Positions 8,285-17,256 are shown, numbered from the stretch's first letter. The stretch is DNA of 64,000 nucleotides from Rodentibacter sp901420285 (GCF_041734645.1 NZ_CP162010.1:1550001-1614000); one strand, 5' to 3'. The notes: a model not told the origin generated them from the letters alone. A program made the numbers and translations.

Positions 8285-9235
8285 ATGAACAGTAAAATTT
8301 TATCCACCGGTAGTTATTTACCGAGTCATATTCGTACTAATGCCGACTTAGAAAAAATGGTCGACACTTCCGATGAATGGATTGTCACCCGCTCCGGTAT
8401 TCGTGAGCGACGTATTGCTAGCGCCGATGAAACTGTCGCCAGCATGGGGTTTGCAGCGGCAAAAAACGCGATTGAAGCCGCACAAATAAATGCTCAAGAC
8501 ATTGAGCTTATTATCGTCGCCACCACCAGTGGCTCGCACGCTTACCCAAGCGCGGCATGCCAAATACAGGGAATGCTAGATATTGAAGACGCAATTTCCT
8601 TCGATTTGGCGGCAGCTTGCACCGGTTTTGTGTATGCATTAGGCGTGGCCGATCAATTTATTCGTACCGGCAAAGTGAAAAAGGCATTGGTCATTGGTTC
8701 TGATCTTAATTCTCGTAAACTTGATGAAACCGATCGTAGCACTGTAGTGTTATTCGGCGACGGCGCCGGTGCGGTGCTCTTAGAGGCTAGCGAACAGGAA
8801 GGCATCATTTCTACCCACTTACACGCTTCAGCAGATAAAAAAGCCGCCTTAGTACTACCGCAGCCGGAGCGTGGCGAAGCCAAATCAGGCTACATTGAAA
8901 TGCAAGGCAACGAGACCTTTAAACTGGCCGTACGCGAGCTTTCCAACGTAGTGGAGGAAACGCTTGCGGCCAATAACTTAGATAAAAAAGACATTGACTG
9001 GTTAGTACCGCATCAGGCGAATTTACGTATTATCACGGCGACGGCAAAAAAGCTGGAAATGGATATGTCGCAAGTGGTGGTAACCTTAGATAAATATGCC
9101 AACAACAGCGCTGCAACAGTACCGGTAGCATTAGATGAAGCAGTGCGCGATGGACGTATTCAACGCGGTCAATTGCTTTTATTAGAAGCATTTGGTGGTG
9201 GTTGGACTTGGGGTTCGGCATTAGTGAGATTCTAA
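8285..9235 (+). CDS. fabH: beta-ketoacyl-ACP synthase III
   Basis: Starts fatty acid synthesis by condensing acetyl-CoA with malonyl-ACP. 316 residues from the ATG at 8285; an upstream TTG two codons earlier is less likely. The catalytic triad is visible: Cys112 in AAACTGFVYAL, His243 in VPHQANLRI and Asn273 in YANNSAATVP, at the same spacing as E. coli FabH. No obvious Shine-Dalgarno, so translation may be coupled to plsX, which ends 18 bp earlier. A rho-independent terminator follows. Confidence 0.97.
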   Translation: MNSKILSTGSYLPSHIRTNADLEKMVDTSDEWIVTRSGIRERRIASADETVASMGFAAAKNAIEAAQINAQDIELIIVATTSGSHAYPSAACQIQGMLDIEDAISFDLAAACTGFVYALGVADQFIRTGKVKKALVIGSDLNSRKLDETDRSTVVLFGDGAGAVLLEASEQEGIISTHLHASADKKAALVLPQPERGEAKSGYIEMQGNETFKLAVRELSNVVEETLAANNLDKKDIDWLVPHQANLRIITATAKKLEMDMSQVVVTLDKYANNSAATVPVALDEAVRDGRIQRGQLLLLEAFGGGWTWGSALVRF

Positions 9236-9272
9236 TTATTTTGATAAAATAATGGTCGGATTGCGTTGAAAG

Positions 9273-9298
9273 TGCGGTTGATATTAACCGCATTTTTT
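9273..9298 (+). terminator. rho-independent terminator after fabH
   Basis: Stem TGCGGTT (9273-9279) with AACCGCA (9286-9292), followed by TTTTTT. The left side is part of an AAAGTGCGGTT uptake sequence, the common Pasteurellaceae arrangement of an uptake word built into a terminator. Confidence 0.8.
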
Positions 9299-9371
9299 AT
9301 ATTTAAAATCAGACGGAACTCATTCCATCAAAAAAGATTTTGATTGAAACCTAAAAAAACAGGAAAACAAA

Positions 9372-10310
9372 ATGAAAAAATTTGCAATGGTCTTCCCGGG
9401 ACAAGGCTCCCAAGCGGTCGGTATGCTTGCCGAGCTTGCGACCGAATACTCAATTGTGACCGAAACATTCAAACAAGCTTCTGATGTGCTGGGCTATGAT
9501 TTATGGCAATTAGCACAGCAAGGCCCTACAGAAGAACTCAATAAAACCTGGCAAACCCAGCCTGCACTGCTAGCCGCTTCGGTGGCGGTTTATCGCGTAT
9601 GGCAAGAAAAATATCCGCAATTCAAACCAGAAGTAATGGCGGGACATAGCTTAGGCGAATATTCCGCCTTGGTATGCGCTGGCGCATTAGATTTTCAAGA
9701 TGCCGTTAAATTGGTGGAATTGCGCGGTAAACTTATGCAACAAGCCGTACCTGAGGGCACCGGCGCCATGTACGCGATTATCGGGCTAGATAACGATGCC
9801 ATTATTAATGCTTGTAAACAAGCCGAGCAGGGCGATGTGGTTTCTGCGGTGAACTTTAATTCACCTGGACAAGTAGTGATTGCAGGTGCAAAAGCAGCGG
9901 TAGAGCGTGCTGCCGCATTATGTAAAGAAGCGGGAGCCAAACGCGCGTTACCATTATCGGTGAGCGTGCCTTCCCATTGCGTATTAATGAAACCAGCGGC
10001 GGATAAATTAGCGTTGACCTTAGAAAAGATCGCTTTATCCGCACCGCAAACCGCCGTGATTAATAATGTTGATGTAGAGAAAGCTTCAGTGAGCAGCGCG
10101 ATCAGCACCGCATTGATTCGCCAACTGTACAATCCTGTTCGTTGGACGGAAACCGTAGAAAAAATGGCGCAAGAAGGCATTCAAGTACTGGTTGAAATCG
10201 GCCCGGGCAAAGTGTTGAGTGGTTTAACCAAACGCATCGTTGCCGATTTGCAAGCCGCATCAGTAAATGACATCACATCGCTCAATGCGATCGAAGAATT
10301 ATTAGCGTAA
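9372..10310 (+). CDS. fabD: malonyl-CoA:ACP transacylase
   Basis: Transfers malonate from CoA to acyl carrier protein. 312 residues. N-terminal FPGQGSQAVGM oxyanion segment, nucleophile Ser93 in AGHSLGEYSAL, and the catalytic His in SVPSHCVLM near residue 203. C-terminal ETVEKM...VEIGPGKVLSGLTKRI is the family ending. SD AGGAAAAC precedes the ATG. fabG follows after 13 bp, so the pair is co-transcribed. Confidence 0.97.
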   Translation: MKKFAMVFPGQGSQAVGMLAELATEYSIVTETFKQASDVLGYDLWQLAQQGPTEELNKTWQTQPALLAASVAVYRVWQEKYPQFKPEVMAGHSLGEYSALVCAGALDFQDAVKLVELRGKLMQQAVPEGTGAMYAIIGLDNDAIINACKQAEQGDVVSAVNFNSPGQVVIAGAKAAVERAAALCKEAGAKRALPLSVSVPSHCVLMKPAADKLALTLEKIALSAPQTAVINNVDVEKASVSSAISTALIRQLYNPVRWTETVEKMAQEGIQVLVEIGPGKVLSGLTKRIVADLQAASVNDITSLNAIEELLA

Positions 10311-10323
10311 AAGGAAAAGAAAA

Positions 10324-11052
10324 ATGCAAGGTAAAATTGCTTTAGTAACAGGCGCAACGCGTGGTATTGGCAGAGCGGTAGCGGAAGAATTAGTCGCCAA
10401 AGGTGCGTTTGTAATTGGTACGGCGACGTCTGAAAAAGGCGCAGAATCAATTTCCGCTTATTTAGGTGATAAAGGCAAAGGGCTAGTTTTGAATGTAACT
10501 GACATTGCATCCATCGAGGCTGTGTTAGAGAAAATCAAAAGTGATTTCGGCGATATCGATATTTTAGTGAATAATGCCGGTATCACACGCGATAATTTGT
10601 TAATGCGTATGAAAGATGATGAATGGTTCGATATTATGCAAACTAATTTAAGTGCGGTTTATCATCTTTCCAAAGCGGTGCTGCGCAGCATGATGAAAAA
10701 ACGTTTCGGACGAATTATTAATATCGGTTCGGTTGTAGGCTCAATGGGTAATCCGGGACAAACCAATTATTGTGCGGCAAAAGCGGGCGTAATCGGCTTT
10801 TCAAAATCTCTTGCAAAAGAAGTGGCGGCACGCGGTATTACCGTGAATGTGGTGGCGCCGGGCTTTATCGCAACAGACATGACCGAGGTGCTAACGGACG
10901 AACAAAAAGCAGGGATTCTTTCTAATGTTCCGGCGGGGCGTTTAGGCGAAGCTAAGGATATCGCAAAAGCGGTGGCTTTCTTGGCTTCCGAAGATGCTGC
11001 GTATATTACCGGTACGACATTACATGTAAATGGCGGCTTATATATGAGCTAA
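10324..11052 (+). CDS. fabG: 3-oxoacyl-ACP reductase
   Basis: NADPH-dependent reduction of 3-ketoacyl-ACP in fatty acid elongation. 242 residues, a classical short-chain dehydrogenase: TGATRGIG cofactor loop (~9-16), NNAG (~83-86), catalytic Ser136, Tyr149 and Lys153 in the S-Y-x-x-x-K arrangement (NYCAAKAG), and C-terminal TLHVNGGLYMS. SD AAAAGGAAAAG lies before the ATG. Directly downstream of fabD; acpP follows after a 261-bp gap with its own promoter. Confidence 0.97.
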   Translation: MQGKIALVTGATRGIGRAVAEELVAKGAFVIGTATSEKGAESISAYLGDKGKGLVLNVTDIASIEAVLEKIKSDFGDIDILVNNAGITRDNLLMRMKDDEWFDIMQTNLSAVYHLSKAVLRSMMKKRFGRIINIGSVVGSMGNPGQTNYCAAKAGVIGFSKSLAKEVAARGITVNVVAPGFIATDMTEVLTDEQKAGILSNVPAGRLGEAKDIAKAVAFLASEDAAYITGTTLHVNGGLYMS

Positions 11053-11245
11053 CTCCTTGACAGGATAAGTCATTTTAGGTTGGCGGATTTCCCCTATAAA
11101 ATCGTAGCCAAAGGTTTTAGATAGTGTTAGAATCTGTCCCGCATCATAGCTTGGTTACGTCTTGAGCGTATGCAAAGATATGTAACTATTTTCGCTGTAT
11201 GTGTTTTTACTTGCCCTTCCGTGGTGCGACCACTCAATAAAAAGG

Positions 11246-11273
11246 TTGCAAGGTTGTCAAAAATTCATACACT
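11246..11273 (+). promoter_or_regulatory. predicted acpP promoter
   Basis: -35 TTGCAA (11246-11251), 16-bp spacer, -10 TACACT (11268-11273), about 35 bp before the acpP start. Other parts of the 11053-11313 gap hold a small GTGGTGCGACCAC hairpin (about 11221-11233) and no gene. Confidence 0.45.
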
Positions 11274-11313
11274 AACCGCTCAGCAATGAGTTATTACAAC
11301 ATAGGAAAAACAA

Positions 11314-11544
11314 ATGAGCATTGAAGAACGCGTAAAAAAAATCATCGTTGAACAATTAGGTGTTAAAGAAGAAGATGTTAAACCGGAAGCTTCTTTCGTT
11401 GAAGATTTAGGTGCGGATTCTTTAGATACTGTTGAATTAGTGATGGCTTTAGAGGAAGAATTTGATATCGAAATTCCTGATGAAGAAGCTGAAAAAATTA
11501 CGACCGTTCAATCTGCGATTGATTACGTGCAAAACAATCAATAA
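11314..11544 (+). CDS. acpP: acyl carrier protein
   Basis: 76-residue acidic carrier protein of fatty acid synthesis. The phosphopantetheine attachment motif DLGADSLDTVEL holds Ser36. N-terminus MSIEERVKKIIVEQLGV and the acidic helix EEEFDIEIPDEEAEKI are highly conserved. SD ATAGGAAAA precedes the ATG. A strong terminator immediately follows. Confidence 0.99.
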   Translation: MSIEERVKKIIVEQLGVKEEDVKPEASFVEDLGADSLDTVELVMALEEEFDIEIPDEEAEKITTVQSAIDYVQNNQ

Positions 11545-11551
11545 TTTCGAG

Positions 11552-11582
11552 TTAGGCGACTTTTGAGTCGCCTAATTTTTTA
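11552..11582 (+). terminator. rho-independent terminator after acpP
   Basis: A 9-bp perfect stem, TTAGGCGAC (11552-11560) with GTCGCCTAA (11567-11575), 6-nt loop, then a T-run. Confidence 0.92.
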
Positions 11583-11833
11583 TGTAAGCACCTTTCTAAC
11601 ACTAATACATTTTCAATTATAGCCTTCCTAAAATTCATTATTTTTTAGCTAAAATTTCTTCCCCAAATGCCAAAATCTTATCCTCCGATCCATACAAACT
11701 CATTAAGATTATGCTTAATAAAAAATATTGATATAAAACAATAATCTATTTAATACTACTTATTTAGTATTAAAAAGCATGCTAAGATCTGCCTGAATTT
11801 TTAATTCTTTAATCAATTTTTTGGGAGTGTTTT

Positions 11834-13501
11834 ATGGATTTCTTGATGAATTTAGGAGAAGGCACGCAATTTACTATTCAGCTTGCCATCGTCTTAATCT
11901 GTTTGTTCTACGGCGCCAAAAAAGGCGGTATTGCACTGGGTTTATTAGGCGGTATTGGTCTGATTGTATTGGTATTCGGCTTTGGCATCGAACCGGGCAA
12001 ACCGGCAATCGACGTGATGCTGACTATCCTCGCTGTGGTGGTGACATCCGCGACATTACAAGCCAGTGGCGGTTTGGACGTAATGTTGCAAATCGCAGAA
12101 AAATTACTGCGTAAAAACCCAAAATATGTAAGTATTCTCGCCCCTTTCGTAACCTGTTTCTTAACTATTTTATGCGGTACCGGACACGTGGTTTATACCA
12201 TGCTGCCGATTATTTATGACATCGCCATCAAAAATAACATCCGACCGGAACGTCCGATGGCAGCGAGTTCTATCGCCTCCCAAATGGGGATCATCGCGTC
12301 ACCGGTATCCGTTGCGGTAGTTACTTTAACCGCATTCTTAGTCAATGCACAAAATCATTTGGCAGGTTTCGACGGTTACTTGGATTTATTAAAAATCACC
12401 GTACCCTCTACCCTTTGTGGCGTATTAGCTATCGGTATCTTCAGTTGGTTCCGCGGTAAAGATTTGGATAAAGACGAGGAATTTCAAGCGAAATTAAAAG
12501 ATCCGGAATTCAAAAAATATGTGTATGGTGATAGCGCCTCCTTGCTCGACAAAAAGTTACCACAATCCAGTTGGAACGCAATGTGGATTTTCTTCGGTGC
12601 AATTATCATCGTAGCCTTGCTAGGTTACTTTAAAGAATTACGCCCGTCCTTTGAGAAAAACGCACCAGCACAAGTGGTTGAAGTAATTTCCGACAGTAAA
12701 GCAGTACAAAGTTTCAACATTAAAGATGGTAAAATCGTCGCCTTCACTAAAGACGGCAAAGTGGCACTTGACGTAAAAGACAGTAAAGCAAAAGCCCAAA
12801 CCGCCTATAACAGCGTTGAAATTTATGACAACAAAGGCGTCTTAAATCAAACTTTGTCTGTGCAGGATAACAATGTTATTATCACCACAGGCGATAAAAC
12901 CGATACCGTTGCCAACGCAACCATTCAGTTAAAAGACAGCGCGAAAAAGAAAACCACATTAGGTATGGTTCACGTTATCCAAATCTTCATGTTGTTAGCC
13001 GGTGCGCTCATCATTATCTTTACCAAAACCGATGCAAGTAAAATCAGCAAAAACGAAATCTTCCGTTCCGGTATGATTGCGTTGGTTGCTGTATTTGGAA
13101 TTTCTTGGATGGCAGAAACCATGTTCTCCGTCCACACCCCAATGATGAAAGCTGCCTTAGGCGATGTGGTAAAAGCCCATCCTTGGACTTACGCAGTAAT
13201 GTTGCTATTAATTTCCAAATTCGTAAACTCCCAAGCTGCCGCATTAGTCGCTTTCGTACCACTTGCATTAGGTATCGGTGTTGACCCAGCAATTATCCTT
13301 GCTTTCGCCGCCGCTTGTTATGGCTACTACATTTTACCGACCTACCCAAGCGACTTGGCTGCCATCCAATTCGACCGTTCCGGCACCACCCATATCGGTA
13401 AATTCGTAATCAACCACAGCTTTATTTTACCGGGCTTAATCGGCGTAATTACTTCCTGTATTTTCGGGTATATCTTCACCGGTTTATTCGGTTACTTATA
13501 A
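11834..13501 (+). CDS. dcuB: anaerobic C4-dicarboxylate transporter, DcuA/DcuB family, with extra soluble insert
   Basis: Inner-membrane exchanger for fumarate/succinate/malate used in anaerobic fumarate respiration. It tracks E. coli DcuB closely: FYGAKKGGIALGLLGGIGL, TLQASGGLDVMLQIAEKLL, LCGTGHVVYTMLPIIYDIAI and the C-terminal SDLAAIQFDRSGTTHIGKF. It is 555 residues, about 110 longer than the usual ~446. The excess is one block at about residues 274-376, between two membrane segments and just after ELRPSF, rich in Lys/Asp/Val/Thr and looking like a small beta-rich soluble domain. SD TTGGGAGTG precedes the ATG. No convincing FNR site was found upstream. Confidence 0.92.
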   Translation: MDFLMNLGEGTQFTIQLAIVLICLFYGAKKGGIALGLLGGIGLIVLVFGFGIEPGKPAIDVMLTILAVVVTSATLQASGGLDVMLQIAEKLLRKNPKYVSILAPFVTCFLTILCGTGHVVYTMLPIIYDIAIKNNIRPERPMAASSIASQMGIIASPVSVAVVTLTAFLVNAQNHLAGFDGYLDLLKITVPSTLCGVLAIGIFSWFRGKDLDKDEEFQAKLKDPEFKKYVYGDSASLLDKKLPQSSWNAMWIFFGAIIIVALLGYFKELRPSFEKNAPAQVVEVISDSKAVQSFNIKDGKIVAFTKDGKVALDVKDSKAKAQTAYNSVEIYDNKGVLNQTLSVQDNNVIITTGDKTDTVANATIQLKDSAKKKTTLGMVHVIQIFMLLAGALIIIFTKTDASKISKNEIFRSGMIALVAVFGISWMAETMFSVHTPMMKAALGDVVKAHPWTYAVMLLLISKFVNSQAAALVAFVPLALGIGVDPAIILAFAAACYGYYILPTYPSDLAAIQFDRSGTTHIGKFVINHSFILPGLIGVITSCIFGYIFTGLFGYL

Positions 13502-13530
13502 TTACTTCTTCAATAAAGCTATTTAATTTT

Positions 13531-13640
13531 AATCTGCCCCCAAAGCCGGACTAAATCTCCGGCTGATTAAGGGCAGATTCTTTTTATCATCAAATTCTCC
13601 AACTTTTCAAATAGCAAGTCGTCAATTTTGATCTTCAAAC
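13531..13640 (+). repeat. hairpin repeat, copy A (also acts as dcuB terminator)
   Basis: Outer stem AATCTGCCC (13531-13539) with GGGCAGATT (13571-13579), inner stem GCCGGA/TCCGGC around an ACTAAATC loop, followed by CTTTTTATC. The same architecture, and recognisable sequence for about 60 bp further (a TTCAAAT..CAAGT..TCAA.TTT.ATCTTC pattern), recurs at 15431-15545. The hairpin with T-run probably terminates dcuB. Confidence 0.75.
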
Positions 13641-15065
13641 CAATAAAATCAGGCTCTTACCAACAAATAGATTCACGAAATGCGCCTAACTTTTAAACGG
13701 CGTACTCCCCTTCCGAATTAACCGAAATGCCAATATATTCAACTATCAGAACATTCGCTAATGACATTCATCCTGTTCGGGTATCACCCATATTCCCAAA
13801 ATACCAATCCAATGCGGTGCTATTTTAGTACTCTAATGTCGCTTATAAATTTAGCCTAATGGTAAAATTAATTAGTTTATCGGGGCAAATTTTTAGGAAT
13901 GGAGCCTAATTTACACGTAATGTCATTACTTTCGTTTATTTCTAACAAGGCCTTAACTGGATATTTGTACTTGAGCCATAAACGATATTTTAAGTTAAGA
14001 TGAGAGAAAGAACATTAGATTGAACGAAAGATTCTAAAGACTTAAAGCTAAAGAAACACTAGAAATAAAGTAACACTCAATTGATTGCAATGCTATTGAG
14101 GAAAGATAAGAGTAGCAGTATTTATTAGAAAGCCCGTATGTCCATATAATTTATTCAGAAATAATTAAAAAACAACGAGCTATACAATAGGGAGGTGGAG
14201 CTAAGCAGAATTGGTCTTAACAGTAAGTGGCTTACTGCTCGCATCCCTGCGGGATTTCTACCTAGTCCACCATTGAGTTGGTGTTCTAGTCAATTGCGAC
14301 ATAAAACAAATCGAAGGTATCTCAACCTTCACGCCACTTTTCAGGAGACCAATCCTGTTCTTACATATCCTGTAAGAATGGCGCACATAATAATTCCCTT
14401 TTTTGACTTTGTCAACAGGGCAACCGCAAGTGTTGTCTATTTATTAACCGAAACACCAAACAATTTCATTTTTCTTCCCTTCAGACTTTCTTTGAGATAA
14501 GACAAGCCCTTGTGTTTTGCTCCATACCGTAATGCTATGCAATGCGGTTTGTGTTTCAGTGTTGAAACTATGACGCAATATTTTTTCCATAAATGGCTAT
14601 CAGCTCGCAACCTTGGATTATTCTTATCTCATTGATAAATTTGATAAAAATGTCATTAAATACTTTAGACTCTATACGTTTAATTATGCAAAAATATTTT
14701 TTCGCACAAAAAACTCTTATATTGCCCTGTAATTGGCAAATTAAATGTTATAAACCATTTTCAATCTAAGCAAGCTCAGCAAATAGATGGCTAATAGATC
14801 AATTTCTTTCTTTGATATAAATCTCCCCTTTTAGTCAGAATATGGCTTCACGAAAGCCAATCAGCTTTCATTCGGTTAATAAAACTTGCTTACTTTTACA
14901 AGCACTGAATATGTTACTTATGAACACTATTTTTATTTATTTTAGCCAAATTACAGACTCAAACCTAAATAATAGCTTGAAAACAGGCAACTTTTTTGTT
15001 TGAATAAGCAGCGCATTTACTAATGCACTAATTAATTGACAATCTACAAAATATAGGAGTTTAAA
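13641..15065. other. gene-poor 1.4-kb stretch
   Basis: AT-rich DNA with stops in all frames apart from one 101-codon frame at 14195-14500 that I do not accept as a gene. It holds one lone copy of the dispersed word (TCCAATGCGGTGCTATTTT, 13808-13826). About 14190-14320 is compactly structured: AGTAAG-TGG-CTTACT, ATCCC-TGC-GGGAT and a CACCATTGAGTTGGTG hairpin in series, preceded by GGGAGGTGGAGC. It may be a decayed gene region or an unrecognised RNA; I see nothing else. Confidence 0.5.
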
Positions 15066-15410
15066 ATGGAACCACAACAATTTGCAGATACTTATATTAT
15101 GGCTAATGCAAGTTATTTTCCATCAGAGAAAATTGTACTAATTAAAGATAAACTTTCGACTTTACCTGAACAACGCCAATCAACAATTCAATCTATTCCT
15201 TTGAAAAATCCGATGATTGTATTACTCCTTTCGTTATTATTTGGCGGATTAGCTATCGATCGTTTTTATTTAGGCGATATCGGCAAAGGTATTTTAAAGA
15301 TTATTTCTCTATTTCTCATTGTAGGATTTATTTGGGTCTTCTTAGATATTTATTTATGCTACAAAAAAGCGAAAGAGATGAATTTTAATAAAATAATGCT
15401 TATTTCTTAA
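15066..15410 (+). CDS. TM2-domain membrane protein
   Basis: 114 residues. An N-terminal soluble part of about 48 residues is followed by a TM2 domain: PMIVLLLSLLFGGLAIDRFYLG, then a GKGILKIIS turn and a second membrane helix ending in WVFLDIYLCYKKAKEMN. The DRFYLG motif between the two helices is the family mark. Function is not established for bacterial TM2 proteins. SD ATAGGAG precedes the ATG. It stands alone on the plus strand, framed by the two copies of the 13531/15431 hairpin repeat. Confidence 0.85.
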   Translation: MEPQQFADTYIMANASYFPSEKIVLIKDKLSTLPEQRQSTIQSIPLKNPMIVLLLSLLFGGLAIDRFYLGDIGKGILKIISLFLIVGFIWVFLDIYLCYKKAKEMNFNKIMLIS

Positions 15411-15430
15411 GTAAAAAGAGAAAATGAAGT

Positions 15431-15545
15431 GTTCTGTCCCCTAAAAATCGGACTAAATCCCCGATCGATTAAGGGACAGATTTTTTATGACTAAATACAC
15501 CTACTATTCAAATGCCAAGTTATCAAATTTTATCTTCCGAACGAC
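15431..15545 (+). repeat. hairpin repeat, copy B (terminator of TM2 gene)
   Basis: Outer stem TCTGTCCC (15432-15439) with GGGACAGA (15472-15479), inner ATCGG/CCGAT stem with an ACTAAATC loop, then TTTTTTATG. Homologous to the element at 13531-13640 both in the hairpin and in the following ~60 bp. Confidence 0.75.
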
Positions 15546-15644
15546 AAAAATTGCGCTTCTACTTGTAAACAATTTTTCTTGTAACATACGAAACAATGTG
15601 AAACCGAATAAAAACAGAGCCAATTTTTAACTCCAAGGAAGGAA

Positions 15645-15808
15645 AATTATTGCACCGAGGCACTTCCTTAATCTGCTCCATGTTGTAGATTCCTGTCCTG
15701 CAACAGCCCGAATGCAATTTTTTGTCGTTCATCTGGTGGAGGAAAATGAAATTTATATTGTCCGAACATTTCGTCACGGAAGGTTTTCGCTTTTGGCATC
15801 GAACATCA
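15645..15808 (-). pseudogene. decayed fragment of polA (5'-nuclease domain)
   Basis: On the minus strand 15757-15807 matches polA 30303-30352 at about 43 of 50 positions by eye, and encodes the pieces FDAK and (after a one-base frameshift) FRDEMFGQYK, the counterpart of PolA residues FDAKGKTFRDEMFEQYKSH. Weaker similarity continues leftwards to about 15645. Frameshift, a stop codon and the short length mean it cannot be functional. The intact polA lies at 27731-30529. Confidence 0.65.
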
Positions 15809-15869
15809 ATAGTTGGATCATTCGTTAGAAACTATCCGACAAGCCAAAGAACATTAAGTTTGTGTCATA

Positions 15870-15913
15870 AAAATAGCACCGCATTGGAGCCCTTTCCAAT
15901 GCGGTGCTATTTT
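15870..15913. terminator. inverted pair of the AATGCGGTGCT repeat between convergent genes
   Basis: A 19-bp perfect stem: AAAATAGCACCGCATTGGA (15870-15888) with its complement at 15895-15913, 6-nt loop, A/T runs on both sides. It lies between the plus-strand TM2 gene and the minus-strand tusA-like gene, so it can terminate in both directions. Confidence 0.75.
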
Positions 15914-15978
15914 GTGAGGTCATTTCAGCTCTGTGCAGCAGCCACATAATTTTGAGACATCGAGCCGCACTTTATATC

Positions 15979-16200
15979 TTATTTAATGACGGTAATTTTC
16001 CATTTAGCATCATCGATTTGTTCAAAATCAGTTACTTCATAACCTTCTTCTGCCGCCCACTCAGGAATGGCTTCTGTGGCTTGTGTGCAGTCAAATTCAA
16101 TTTCTAACCCATCGCCCTTATTGAGTTTCGCCATGGCTTCTTTGGCTTCAACCAATGGGAAAGGGCAAACTAAACCGAGAGTAGGTAATTTAACAATCAT
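15979..16200 (-). CDS. TusA-family sulfurtransferase (YeeD-like)
   Basis: 73 residues. The N-terminal GLVCPFPLVEAKEAM holds the CPxP motif with the catalytic Cys that carries persulfide sulfur in TusA/SirA proteins. Placed 15 bp after yeeE on the same strand, it matches the YeeE-YeeD pair, where YeeE imports thiosulfate and the TusA-like protein takes the sulfur on in the cytoplasm. SD TAGGAGATAAAA precedes the ATG. Confidence 0.88.
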   Translation of the reverse strand: MIVKLPTLGLVCPFPLVEAKEAMAKLNKGDGLEIEFDCTQATEAIPEWAAEEGYEVTDFEQIDDAKWKITVIK

Positions 16201-16215
16201 TTTTATCTCCTAAAA

Positions 16216-17256
16216 TTAAGCTGTGACGGTTTTTAATCGTTGCGGTCGGATAATGGTAAAGTAGGCGGCAACCCAAGTGCCAAGCACCATTAGTGGCAGA
16301 GAAATCCAGCCTTGCCATGAGAAGAAAGCGGTTTCAACCAAGCCATTACCAATAGAGCAACCGCCTGCAAGGCTTGCACCGATGCCCATAAAAATACCGC
16401 CTAGTGCGCTACGCAAAATGCTCGTGACATCGGGAACGCGAACGCGAAATTCATTGCTTCCTTTCGCCCCAATAAATGAACCAATAAAAATCCCTAGGAC
16501 GAGGAACACACCCCAGTTAATAAATTTGTCATTGCCGGTAACGAGGTATTGCATGATGTTGGCAGAAGGGCCGGTAATACCTAGGCCAAATTCACGTCCT
16601 GTTGCTACGCTTAAAGGCCAAGCGAGCAAGGCGATGAATCCCACCAACACGGCAGACACAAAAGGATGCCAGCGTTTTTCAAATAACAAATGGGCTAAAC
16701 CTGTTTTTCTTGGTTTAAGCGTCGCTAATTTGGGCGCCGGTTTGCTTAAATGTTTATATACATAATAACCGGTAATCAAGCTAAGTAATGCGACCAACCA
16801 CCACGGTGAAATGCCGAAGGTATCGTAAATATTGCGTTGTTCGATATTAATATCGCGCAATGCTTTATTAAAATCACCGAGCGGGCCGGTTCTCATCATT
16901 GCGCTTAACAGCATATAGGTAAAAAGCGCAATCCAGCTTCCGACTAAACCTTCTGCTGCACGATACCAAGTTCCTGTGGCACAACCGCCAGCCAACACAA
17001 TGCCGATACCAAATAAAAATGCGCCGATTAATACGGCCAAAAAGGCAAAGTTTTCAGCCGGATCAACATTCAACACGCCTATTTCTTTTAATAAAAAGAA
17101 GCCAACAGATTGCACCGTAATGGCAATAAGTAATGCAACAAACATTTTGTTGTTTTTGGTGACATATAAATCACGAAATGCACCGGTGATACAAAAACGC
17201 CCACGTTGCATTACAAAACCAAGCAAAATACCACAAAATAACCCTGTTAAAAGCAT
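16216..17256 (-). CDS. yeeE: YeeE/YedE-family thiosulfate transporter
   Basis: 346-residue inner-membrane protein with about nine or ten hydrophobic segments. The three cysteine-containing loops of the thiosulfate transporter TsuA/YeeE family are present: QRGRFCITGAFRD (~18-30), LAGGCATGTWYRAAEG (~90) and LAGGCSIGNG (~300). Internal sequence similarity between the first and last parts reflects the family's pseudo-twofold structure. SD AGGAGATCCT precedes the ATG. It forms an operon with the TusA-like gene. A shortened second copy lies at 18174-18443. Confidence 0.92.
   Translation of the reverse strand: MLLTGLFCGILLGFVMQRGRFCITGAFRDLYVTKNNKMFVALLIAITVQSVGFFLLKEIGVLNVDPAENFAFLAVLIGAFLFGIGIVLAGGCATGTWYRAAEGLVGSWIALFTYMLLSAMMRTGPLGDFNKALRDINIEQRNIYDTFGISPWWLVALLSLITGYYVYKHLSKPAPKLATLKPRKTGLAHLLFEKRWHPFVSAVLVGFIALLAWPLSVATGREFGLGITGPSANIMQYLVTGNDKFINWGVFLVLGIFIGSFIGAKGSNEFRVRVPDVTSILRSALGGIFMGIGASLAGGCSIGNGLVETAFFSWQGWISLPLMVLGTWVAAYFTIIRPQRLKTVTA

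Noticed and set aside
11700..11833. FNR or CRP box upstream of dcuB
   Set aside because: Only poor half-sites (TTGAT...); no TTGAT-N4-ATCAA match.
14195..14500. 101-codon open frame in the gene-poor region
   Set aside because: Unusual composition, no SD, no recognisable motif, and it runs through several hairpins; more likely a chance frame over structured DNA.
15559..16107. Several short frames between the TM2 and tusA-like genes
   Set aside because: They run through the polA relic and hairpin repeats or antisense to tusA; no SD and no motifs.
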